From: Microbacterium hydrocarbonoxydans
GTDB lineage: Bacteria > Actinomycetota > Actinomycetes > Actinomycetales > Microbacteriaceae
Reading direction: 5' to 3'
Length of the DNA: 64,000 nucleotides
NCBI RefSeq assembly: GCF_023715885.1
Contig: NZ_JAMBOY010000005.1
Coordinates: 186,001-250,000, forward strand
This document shows positions 52,759 through 60,427 of this stretch, one piece after another (positions within the stretch are counted from its first letter, which is position 1; each line of letters starts with the position of its first letter). The notes beneath the pieces are model-generated. The model was not told the DNA's origin and made no database searches. It saw only the letters and a list, made by a program, of their open reading frames with translations. A program made the position numbers and the translations under genes.

Positions 52759-52772
52759 CTATAACGCTTGAG
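52759..52772. promoter_or_regulatory. LacI-type operator S3 (GH5-like gene promoter)
   Basis: Read on the minus strand CTCAAGCGTTATAG, followed by T, so that a TATAGT -10 box overlaps the right half of the operator. It lies 51 bp before the GH5-like start. Fits the consensus CTNAAGCGNTNTAG. Confidence 0.68.
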
Positions 52773-52826
52773 CAACATCGCGCATACCATCGCCTGAGTG
52801 ACGGCATGCGACCGCTAGAGCAAGCC

Positions 52827-52857
52827 TTGACACGCGACGTTTCGGATGGTTTTATCT
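52827..52857 (+). promoter_or_regulatory. Promoter of the importer-GH92 operon
   Basis: TTGACA at 52827-52832 (-35) and TTTATCT at 52851-52857 (-10) with an 18-19 bp spacer. Operator S2 begins two bases after the -10 box, so bound repressor would cover the transcription start. Confidence 0.65.
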
Positions 52858-52858
52858 G

Positions 52859-52872
52859 CTAAAGCGCTGTAG
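52859..52872. promoter_or_regulatory. LacI-type operator S2 (importer operon)
   Basis: CTAAAGCGCTGTAG has 12 of 14 symmetric positions around a central CG, the best LacI site in the locus. It sits immediately downstream of the -10 box of the substrate-binding protein operon and 50 bp before its ATG. Confidence 0.8.
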
Positions 52873-52921
52873 TCCGATGACTGGACCCGCGCCCTATCGC
52901 CCGCCTCGAGGAAGAAGCACG

Positions 52922-54223
52922 ATGAGAGTTCCGACACGCATTGCCACGGTGGCAGCCTTCAGCATCGGCGTCCTGGCGCTGACGAGTTGCACGGGAGGCG
53001 GGGGCGGCGGGAGCGATTCCGGCCCGATCGACACCTCCGGGGAGCTGAGCGGAACCATCCAGTTCCAGACCTGGTCGCTCAAGAACGAGAAGTTCACCCC
53101 GTATTTCGAGGACATCATCGACGCGTTCGAGGAGGAGCACCCCGACGTCACTGTCGAGTGGCTCGACCAGCCGGGCGACGGCTACCAGGAGAAGATCCTC
53201 AGCCAGGCCAACGCCGACACCCTGCCCGACGTGCTGAACCTGCCGCCGGACATCGCCTACCCGCTCGTCGCCGCCGGCAAGCTCCTCGATGTCAACGAAG
53301 CCGATGCCGACCTGAAGGACGCGTACAACACCGGCGCGTGGGAGTCGTACAGCCAGTACCCGGGCGTCGACGGCACCTACGGCCTCCCCTGGTACCTCTC
53401 CAGCGACGCCTCGTGGTGGAACCTCGCGCAGCTCGCGCCCTACGGCGTCACGGAGGACAACCTGCCCACCACGGTCGACGAACTGCTCACCCTCGCGAAG
53501 GACGTCGCGTCGGAGTCGGGCGGCAAGGTGCAGCTGCTGTCGTCGATCCCCGCGCTCGACACGTTCACATCGGCCGGCATGGAGGTCATCGACGACGAGG
53601 GCGAGTTCGTCTTCAACACCGACGAGGCCGCAGAGATCATCCAGGCCTACGCCGACGCGTACGCCGCCGGTGCGATGCCCGCCGAAGCCCTGACCGGCGA
53701 CTACGGCGGGAACGCCGAGGCGTACATCCAGGAGAAGGTCGCCTTCACCACCGGCGGCACCGGCTTCACCACGGACCTGCAGAAGGACGCCCCGGCGCTC
53801 CTCGAGAACACGGTCGCGACGCCGCGCCTCGGCATCCCTCCCCTGTACGTGCAGGGGCTGAACGTCTCGGCCGACTCCGACAACAAGTCGGCGGCTCTCG
53901 CGTTCGCCGAGTTCGTGACGAACGAGGAGAACCAGATCGCGTTCTCGTCGCTCGCCGTCGGCACCGCGCCGGGCACCGCCTCGGGCGGTGACACCGTGGT
54001 CGAGAACATCTCATCGTCGGTCACCGACCCGAAGCAGCTCGCCGCGATCGACACGGTGTTCACCGCGATGCAGGATGCCAAGGCGATCCCGTTCCAGTGG
54101 ACGTCCGACATGGCAACGTACATGACTCAGCAGATCGCGCTCGCCATCAACGGCGAAGCAGATCCGAAGACGCAGCTCGACAAGATCGTCGAGTACGCCA
54201 ACGCGAACCGGGTGGACCAGTAA
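52922..54223 (+). CDS. Sugar ABC transporter substrate-binding lipoprotein
   Basis: The 433-residue precursor has a lipoprotein signal with lipobox LTSC (Cys23), a Gly/Ser linker and a family 1 solute-binding fold: GTIQFQTWSLKNEKFTPYFEDIIDAFEEEHPDVTVEW, LPDVLNLPPDI, YGLPWYLSSDASWWN and the NEENQIAFSSLAVGTAP hinge region. It should capture the released oligosaccharide outside the membrane. First gene of a four-gene operon (binding protein, two permeases, GH92), under operator S2. ATG 52922 is chosen for the signal peptide and the GAGGAAG upstream. No ATPase is in the operon, so a shared MsiK-like ATPase is expected elsewhere. Confidence 0.92.
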   Translation: MRVPTRIATVAAFSIGVLALTSCTGGGGGGSDSGPIDTSGELSGTIQFQTWSLKNEKFTPYFEDIIDAFEEEHPDVTVEWLDQPGDGYQEKILSQANADTLPDVLNLPPDIAYPLVAAGKLLDVNEADADLKDAYNTGAWESYSQYPGVDGTYGLPWYLSSDASWWNLAQLAPYGVTEDNLPTTVDELLTLAKDVASESGGKVQLLSSIPALDTFTSAGMEVIDDEGEFVFNTDEAAEIIQAYADAYAAGAMPAEALTGDYGGNAEAYIQEKVAFTTGGTGFTTDLQKDAPALLENTVATPRLGIPPLYVQGLNVSADSDNKSAALAFAEFVTNEENQIAFSSLAVGTAPGTASGGDTVVENISSSVTDPKQLAAIDTVFTAMQDAKAIPFQWTSDMATYMTQQIALAINGEADPKTQLDKIVEYANANRVDQ

Positions 54224-54225
54224 GC

Positions 54226-55152
54226 ATGAGTGCGGACACCGGCATCCGGAAACGGGTAGGCGGAATCACCTCGCATCGGTGGTTCACGCCCTGGCTCCTG
54301 CTCGCCCCCGCCGTGATCTGGGTGCTGGTGTTCGCACTCTGGCCGTTCCTCAACACCGTCGTCCTGAGCTTCACCGACGCCAAACCGCTGCGCACGCCCG
54401 AGTTCGTCGGCGGCGCGAACTACGAGCGCATGTTCGGCGACGAGATGTTCTGGAACGCCCTCACCACATGCCTCATCTACGTGGTGGTGTGCGTGCCGCT
54501 GCTGACGATCCTGCCGCTGCTGCTCGCCCTGCTCGTGCAGAAGAAGCTGCCGGGCATCTCGTTCTTCCGCACCACCTTCTACTTCCCGGTGATCGCGTCC
54601 GTCGTGGTCGTCGCCCTGATCTGGACCTGGCTGTTCGACAGCCGCGGCATCATCAACCAGACGCTCGAGTTCCTGGGTGTCGTCGACAAGCCGGTGGCGT
54701 TCCTCGTCGACCGCTGGCTGCTGCTCGGCTGCGCCATCCTGCTCACGGTGTGGAAGGGCCTCGGCTATTACATGGTCGTCTACCTCGCCGCGCTCGGGAA
54801 CGTCGGCAAGGAGCTGCACGAGGCGGCGATGCTCGACGGCGCCGGGTCCTTCCGCCGGTTCCTGTCTGTGACGATCCCCTCGGTGCGCGGCGCGATGCTG
54901 CTCATCTCGGTGCTCATCGCGGTCTCGGCCATGCGGGTCTTCGCCGAGCTCGACGTGCTGTCGAAGAGCACCGGCGGCCCGGGCGGCTACGACATATCGC
55001 TCGTGATGCTGATCCGCCAGGTCGGGTCGGGCCTCAACGGCAACATCGGCTACGCCTCCGCGATCAGCGTGGCGCTGTTCCTCCTCACCCTCATCCCGCT
55101 CGCCGCGATCGCCTTCATGAATCGCGAGAAGAAGGCGAAGGTCTCCGCATGA
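54226..55152 (+). CDS. Sugar ABC transporter permease (MalF/UgpA type)
   Basis: The 308-residue protein has six membrane segments, starting WFTPWLLLAPAVIWVLVFALWPFLNTVVLSFTD, and the EAA loop NVGKELHEAAMLDGAGSFRRFLSVTIPSVRG (about residues 194-224) that contacts the ATPase. Starts 2 bp after the binding protein stop and its own stop overlaps the second permease (ATGA). Imports the oligosaccharide captured by the lipoprotein. Confidence 0.92.
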   Translation: MSADTGIRKRVGGITSHRWFTPWLLLAPAVIWVLVFALWPFLNTVVLSFTDAKPLRTPEFVGGANYERMFGDEMFWNALTTCLIYVVVCVPLLTILPLLLALLVQKKLPGISFFRTTFYFPVIASVVVVALIWTWLFDSRGIINQTLEFLGVVDKPVAFLVDRWLLLGCAILLTVWKGLGYYMVVYLAALGNVGKELHEAAMLDGAGSFRRFLSVTIPSVRGAMLLISVLIAVSAMRVFAELDVLSKSTGGPGGYDISLVMLIRQVGSGLNGNIGYASAISVALFLLTLIPLAAIAFMNREKKAKVSA

Positions 55153-56081
55153 GCATCCTGGCCCGGCCCCGCACCGAAGACGAGCGCACGGCAGACGATG
55201 CCGCGCCGCCGTCGCGCGAGCGCATCTTCCGCCGCCGTGGTTCGGGAGACTTCAGCAAGCCGACGCTCGGCGGGCTGATCGGCCGGTACGCCCTGCTCGT
55301 GTTCGTGCTGTTCCTCGTGATCGGCCCGTTCGTGTGGCAGCTGTCCACCTCATTCAAGGGGCCGCAGGAGAACATCTACTCCTTCCCGCCGAACCTCATC
55401 CCCCGTGAGCCCACGCTCGGCCACTACGCGACCGTCGCCGACATCGTGCCGGTCTACCTCTACGCCTGGCACTCGCTGCTCGTGTCGGTCGGCACCGTGA
55501 TCAGCAACGTCGTGCTGGCGACCTTCGCGGGCTACGCACTGGGGTGCATGCGCTTCCGCGGCAAGTGGATCGTCATGGGCATCCTGCTGTCGACCCTGCT
55601 CTTCCCCGGCGAGGTCACCGTGACGAGCAACTTCCTCACCATCCGCGCGCTCGGCCTCGCCGACACCCTGTGGGGCGTGTTCCTGCCCGGAGCGATCAGC
55701 GCCATGAACGTGCTGCTCGTCGCGACCGCGTGCCGCATGATCCCCAAGGACGTGCTCGACGCGGCGACGGTCGACGGTGCGACGACCTGGCAGCGCATCC
55801 GCCACATCGTGTGGCCGAACATCCGAGGCATGGTCTCGGTGGTGGCGATCTTCGCCTTCATCGGCGCGTGGGACGACTACCTCTGGCCGCTCATCGTGCT
55901 GTCCGACCCGTCGAAGTACACGCTCACGGTCGGCATGGCCTACCTGAACAGCAGCTTCTCCGTGGACCCGCGGCTCATCGCCGCGGGCACCATGATCGCC
56001 CTCGTGCCCATCGTGATCATGTTCTCGTTCACGCAGCGCTTCTTCTTCAAGGGCGTGCAGGAGGGGGCGGTCAAGGGGTGA
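55149..56081 (+). CDS. Sugar ABC transporter permease (MalG/UgpE type)
   Basis: The 310-residue protein has a 40-residue charged head, six membrane segments and the EAA loop MIPKDVLDAATVDGATTWQRIRHIVWPNIRG (about residues 197-227). ATGA overlap with the upstream permease and GTGA overlap with the GH92 gene show tight translational coupling of import and hydrolysis. Confidence 0.92.
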   Translation: MSILARPRTEDERTADDAAPPSRERIFRRRGSGDFSKPTLGGLIGRYALLVFVLFLVIGPFVWQLSTSFKGPQENIYSFPPNLIPREPTLGHYATVADIVPVYLYAWHSLLVSVGTVISNVVLATFAGYALGCMRFRGKWIVMGILLSTLLFPGEVTVTSNFLTIRALGLADTLWGVFLPGAISAMNVLLVATACRMIPKDVLDAATVDGATTWQRIRHIVWPNIRGMVSVVAIFAFIGAWDDYLWPLIVLSDPSKYTLTVGMAYLNSSFSVDPRLIAAGTMIALVPIVIMFSFTQRFFFKGVQEGAVKG

Positions 56082-59000
56082 GCTCCCCGCAGCTCACCCC
56101 GGACCGCGGGCCGGTCGACCCGCCGTCCTCGCGACCGCTGTCGGGAGTGCTCCCCGCACCGGTCTTCGCGTTCAGTTTCGACCCGGCCGGTGGCGAGAAG
56201 CGCGTCGACATGCCCGACGTCGACGCGATCACGATCACGATCACCGAGGACACGGTCCTGCACTGGGCCTTCTACGCCGACGGAGCGGATGCCGCGCTCG
56301 CGCCGCACGCCGCGCTCGCCGTGTCGGTCGACGTGCGGCTCGACGACGGCAGCCGCCTCGCCGACGACTCCGCGGTGCGCGACCGCTACGGCTTCGCGGT
56401 CACCCCGGAGGCGCAGTTCGCCGCGCGCTGGAGCATGCCCGAGCAGTGGAACGCCGACACCGTCTCGCTCGCTCCGCTCGCCGGGCGACGCGGCACGGTC
56501 GAGGTCGTGCTCGGCGCGGAATCGCTCGTCGGCAGCGAGGCTCTGCCCGCGCGGGTGACCGGATTCGTCCAGGTGCTCGTCGAGGAGCGCGTCGCCGCGG
56601 CCTCCGATCTCCCTCCGGTCGAACGGGTCGACACGCGTCGTGGCACGCACTCGGGTGACCGCTTCTCACGCGGCAACACGATCCCGGCGGTGGCGCGCCC
56701 GCACGGCTTCACCTTCGTGACCCCGGCGACCGACGCCGCCGACGCACGCTGGCCGTACCGCCCGTTCGTGCACGACGACCCGCAGGGCCGACGCCTGGAG
56801 GCGCTGCAGTTCTCGCACCAGCCGAGCCCGTGGATCGGCGATCGCTCGGTGCTGCAGCTCATGCCGTTCTCCGGTGCCCCGGCGTCGCAGCACGCCACCC
56901 GCCGTCGCTGGATCGTCGCCGGGTCGGAACGCGCGAGGCCGCACGAGTACACCGCCGAGCTCGCCGACGGGCACGGCAGCCGCATCCGCGCCGAGATGAC
57001 GGCGACCGTGCACGGGGCCGCATTCCGCGTCCGCAGCGGCGACGCCGATGAGCGCGTGGGGTTCGTGATCGACCAGCTGACCGACGAGGGACGCCTCGAC
57101 GAGATGGATGCCGACGGCTTCAGAGGCTGGATCCCCGAGGGCTCCGAGGAGTGGGGCAACGCGCCGCGCTGCTACTTCGCCGGCCGGGTGGTCGAGGGCG
57201 CGGCCGAGCGCGGGCGCCTCGACGACGCCGATCGCGGACGGGTCGCAGGCTTCGTCGCTAGTCGCGGATCGCTCGAGGTGCGCGTGGCCGTGTCGTTCCT
57301 GTCGATCGAGCAGGCCGAGCGCGCTCTCGCCCTCGAGCTCGACTGCGCGATGGGGTTCGACGAGCTGCGCGGCGAGGCCGCGGCATCCTGGAACCGGCTG
57401 CTCGGCCGCGTGACCATCCCACCCCAATCCGACGCCGACGCACCGTATCGCGCGCTCGCCGACGAGGAGGTCCGGGCGCGGATCGCCGCCGCCCTGCACC
57501 GCATGCACCTGTATCCGAACACGGCCGCCGAAGAGACCGGATCTGCCGACGCCACTGCGTCCGCCTTCGCCGACGTATTCACAGCGCGCGAGCCGTTCGG
57601 CGAGACGCGCACGAGCGCGCCGGTCGTCTCGGGTGAGCTCGTCGTCAACAACGGCTACTGGGACACGTATCGCACCGAATGGCCGGGCCTCGCGCTGCTC
57701 GATCCGGCGCTCGCCGGGCGACTGCTCGACGGACAGCTCGCGCAGTACCGCCGTGGTGGATGGATGGCGCGGTGGAGCGCGCCGGGGTACGTCGACAGCA
57801 TGGTGGGCACGTCGAGCGACCAGATCTTCGCGGATGCCGCGCGCTGGGGCGTCGGGTTCGATCGACGCGCGGCGTTCGAGAGCGGCTGGCGCAACGCGTG
57901 CGAGCCCGGGCCGGACGCGCGTCGCGGCCGGAAGGGCATCGACCGGGGTCGGTTCACGGGGTACATCTCATCCGCCGTGCCGGAGGGCATGAGCTGGAGC
58001 ATCGAGAACGCCGTCAGCGACGCCGCCCTCGGCCACCTCGCCGCGCAGCTCGCGTCCGACCCGCAGACGTCGACGACGGATGCCGCGCGCTACCGCGCCT
58101 TCGCCCGCTACTTCGCGAACCGTGCGCTGTCGTACCGCGCGCTGTTCGACCCCGAGACACGGTTCTTCCGCGGCCGCGACGACCGGGGAGCGTTCTCGTC
58201 CGAGCCCTTCGACCCGCGCACCTGGGGCGGCGACAACATCGAGACGAACGCCTGGGGCATGTCGGTCGGCGCGGTGCACGACGGCGACGGACTGGCCGAC
58301 CTCTACGGCGGTCGGGCCGGACTGCGGCAGCACCTCGACGCGCTGTTCGCCGAGACCGAGACCGCCGATGAGCGGTTCGGCGGGGCGTACGGCACCGTGA
58401 TCCACGAGCAGAGGGAGGCCCGCGCTGTGCGCGCCGGTATGTGCGGCATCTCCAATCAGCCGGCGCACCACATCCCCCTCATGTACGCGTTCACGGATCA
58501 GCCGTGGCGGGCGGCCGAGATCGTGCACGAGCTGGCCGCGCGCCTGTTCGCCGGCGCGCATATCGGGCAGGGCTTTCCCGGCGACGAGGACAACGGCGAG
58601 ATGAGCGCGTGGTGGCTGTGGGCCGCGCTCGGACTCTATCCGCTCGAACTCGCCTCGGGAGTGCTGCGCATCGGCTCGCCGCTGCTCGACGACGTCCGCA
58701 TCGACCGCGGCGACGGGTCGACCCTGCGCATCCGGTCCCACCGCAGCTCGCGGGGCGCGCACGTGCTGCGTGAGGCCCGGCTCGACGGCATCCCACTCGC
58801 CACAGCCGAGCTGCCCGTCGACGCCCTGGCCGGCTCCGCCCCCGCCGACATCGTGCTGGATTTCGTGTTCGACGACGATCCCGAGAGCTGGCTCGGAGAG
58901 ATCACGGAGACGGATGCCGCGCCGTGGCGCCCCGACCTCACGGCGATCGAGGGTGTGCCGCTCGCGTCGGAGGGCGTCCGCCACGCGGAGCGCGCGTTCG

Positions 59001-59314
59001 ACGACGGCGACCCGGGCGGCGCCGACGGGGTCGCGCTGCACCCGGGCGAGTGGATCGGCTGGCGATTCGCCGAGGCGCGGGCGGTCAGTGACGTCTCGGT
59101 CACGACGGTGGCCGCGGCATCCTCGACCGCGCTCGTCTGGGAGGCCGCGACGACGAGCGGCTGGGAGCGGATCGCCGTCACCGCCGAGACGGAGCTCCCA
59201 CCCGACCGCACGACGCCCTTCACCCTCGCCGCACGCACCGTGACCTCGGCGCTCCGCGTGCGGGCGGAGGCCGAGGTCACCGTGCGTCAGCTCGAGCTCT
59301 TCGATCTGGGCTGA
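56078..59314 (+). CDS. GH92 family alpha-mannosidase, intracellular
   Basis: The 1078-residue protein matches GH92: an N-terminal beta domain with GFTFVTP, LQFSHQPSPWIGDRSVLQLMPFSG (about residues 245-270), WDTYRTEWPGLALLDP, WMARWSAPGYVDSMVG, the general-acid Glu near residue 722 in ETNAW (EGNAW in most members) and the base region PGDEDNGEMSAWWLW near residue 836 (usually GNDDxGQMSAW). A C-terminal beta-sandwich (last 150 residues) resembles a carbohydrate-binding module. No signal peptide: it acts on imported glycans, removing alpha-1,2-mannose. GTG start overlaps the permease stop. Confidence 0.9.
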   Translation: MSSPQLTPDRGPVDPPSSRPLSGVLPAPVFAFSFDPAGGEKRVDMPDVDAITITITEDTVLHWAFYADGADAALAPHAALAVSVDVRLDDGSRLADDSAVRDRYGFAVTPEAQFAARWSMPEQWNADTVSLAPLAGRRGTVEVVLGAESLVGSEALPARVTGFVQVLVEERVAAASDLPPVERVDTRRGTHSGDRFSRGNTIPAVARPHGFTFVTPATDAADARWPYRPFVHDDPQGRRLEALQFSHQPSPWIGDRSVLQLMPFSGAPASQHATRRRWIVAGSERARPHEYTAELADGHGSRIRAEMTATVHGAAFRVRSGDADERVGFVIDQLTDEGRLDEMDADGFRGWIPEGSEEWGNAPRCYFAGRVVEGAAERGRLDDADRGRVAGFVASRGSLEVRVAVSFLSIEQAERALALELDCAMGFDELRGEAAASWNRLLGRVTIPPQSDADAPYRALADEEVRARIAAALHRMHLYPNTAAEETGSADATASAFADVFTAREPFGETRTSAPVVSGELVVNNGYWDTYRTEWPGLALLDPALAGRLLDGQLAQYRRGGWMARWSAPGYVDSMVGTSSDQIFADAARWGVGFDRRAAFESGWRNACEPGPDARRGRKGIDRGRFTGYISSAVPEGMSWSIENAVSDAALGHLAAQLASDPQTSTTDAARYRAFARYFANRALSYRALFDPETRFFRGRDDRGAFSSEPFDPRTWGGDNIETNAWGMSVGAVHDGDGLADLYGGRAGLRQHLDALFAETETADERFGGAYGTVIHEQREARAVRAGMCGISNQPAHHIPLMYAFTDQPWRAAEIVHELAARLFAGAHIGQGFPGDEDNGEMSAWWLWAALGLYPLELASGVLRIGSPLLDDVRIDRGDGSTLRIRSHRSSRGAHVLREARLDGIPLATAELPVDALAGSAPADIVLDFVFDDDPESWLGEITETDAAPWRPDLTAIEGVPLASEGVRHAERAFDDGDPGGADGVALHPGEWIGWRFAEARAVSDVSVTTVAAASSTALVWEAATTSGWERIAVTAETELPPDRTTPFTLAARTVTSALRVRAEAEVTVRQLELFDLG

Positions 59315-59329
59315 CGGGCTGGAGCCCGC

Positions 59330-60256
59330 TCAGTGCGGGGCGTACACCGTCGCCTCGCCCTTGATCGCCTCGGTGATGCCGGAGAGCAGCGACGACTGGT
59401 TCGTCGCGGTGAGGTTGTACGCGACGTAGACGCCGTAGCCGTCGGCTGCCGTGCGCTGGGCGAAGTCCGTCGCGGTCGTCGCGCTCACGGTCGAGAGGTC
59501 GACGGCCGCGGCGCCGATGCGCGAACGGTCGTCGAGCCCGGGGACCGTGGGAGCGTCGTAGGTCGGGTAGTACGGGTTCCACGCATAGTCGAGCGTCGCG
59601 CTCACGTCGAAGGCCCCGAAGTCCGTCGTCGTGTACGACGGTCCGATCGCGTACAGCGTGATGAGCTTGTCGGGTCCGAGGCGGTCGCGCAGGGCCGACG
59701 CCACCCACCCGAACGACTGGGCGTTCGGCTGCGGCGTGCCGTTCGCGCCGTACTGGCTCCACTCGTCGTCGAAGTCGATGCCGTCGAGTCCGTAGGTGGT
59801 CACGGCGTCGGCGAGCTGGGCGGCGAAGGCGTCGGCCTCGGCGTACGTCGAGAAGTTCGCGAAGCCGGCGCCCTGGTGGTTGCCGAGCACCGAGAGCAGC
59901 ACCTTTGTGCCCTGCTCCTGCAGCGGACGGATCTGGTTCTCGGCATCCTGCAGCGTCTCGGTGACGCGCTCGTTGAAGTGCAGGTACGCCTTCTCGCCGT
60001 CGTAGTTGATGTTGGCGGCGAAGATCATCGCGAGGTCGACGGCCGGGGCGCCCGAATCGGCGAGCTGGTAATCGGCGACGTTCGCTAAATCGTTCGAGTT
60101 CACCTCGACGTAGACCGCGAGATTCGCGTCGGTGCCTGGAGCCTCGTCTGCTGCGGCCGACGAGGCGGCCACACCTCCGACAGCAGCGATAGCGAGCGCA
60201 GCGGATGCCGCGAGGCATTGCCGGATCAGGGAATGACGGGGGTTCGGCTGACTCAT
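59330..60256 (-). CDS. Secreted GH18 endo-beta-N-acetylglucosaminidase (EndoH type)
   Basis: The 308-residue precursor has a signal peptide (hydrophobic core about residues 16-30, cleavage near SSAAA-DEA) and a single GH18 domain with LDGIDFDDEWSQYG: Asp158, Asp161, Asp163 and acid/base Glu165 of the DxxDxDxE motif, which in this form is that of EndoH rather than chitinases. EndoH cuts between the two core GlcNAc residues of high-mannose N-glycans. No cell-wall anchor is seen, so it is released. Operator S4 overlaps its promoter. It converges with GH92, 15 bp between stops. Confidence 0.92.
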   Translation of the reverse strand: MSQPNPRHSLIRQCLAASAALAIAAVGGVAASSAAADEAPGTDANLAVYVEVNSNDLANVADYQLADSGAPAVDLAMIFAANINYDGEKAYLHFNERVTETLQDAENQIRPLQEQGTKVLLSVLGNHQGAGFANFSTYAEADAFAAQLADAVTTYGLDGIDFDDEWSQYGANGTPQPNAQSFGWVASALRDRLGPDKLITLYAIGPSYTTTDFGAFDVSATLDYAWNPYYPTYDAPTVPGLDDRSRIGAAAVDLSTVSATTATDFAQRTAADGYGVYVAYNLTATNQSSLLSGITEAIKGEATVYAPH

Positions 60257-60319
60257 GGTGGAGCTTCTCCTTCGGCGTCGTTGTCGATCTCGCGCCGCGT
60301 CGATGCGGCGTGCCGATGA

Positions 60320-60333
60320 CTATATCGCTTAAG
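60320..60333. promoter_or_regulatory. LacI-type operator S4 (EndoH promoter)
   Basis: Read on the minus strand CTTAAGCGATATAG, differing from S1 at only two positions. The following T completes a TATAGT -10 box within the operator. It is 64 bp before the EndoH start. Confidence 0.75.
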
Positions 60334-60370
60334 CGAGAGGCTCGAAAGGGGGTCGCGCACGCGGCGAGAG

Positions 60371-60398
60371 AGGGGCGGGTGCCGCAGCATCCGCCCCT
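60371..60398. terminator. Terminator hairpin after the isomerase gene
   Basis: AGGGGCGGGTGC pairs with GCATCCGCCCCT across a CGCA loop, with one G-T mismatch. It lies 30 bp beyond the isomerase stop and separates that operon from EndoH on the same strand. Confidence 0.65.
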
Positions 60399-60427
60399 CC
60401 CGTCTCGTTCAGATCGTCGCGATCCGC

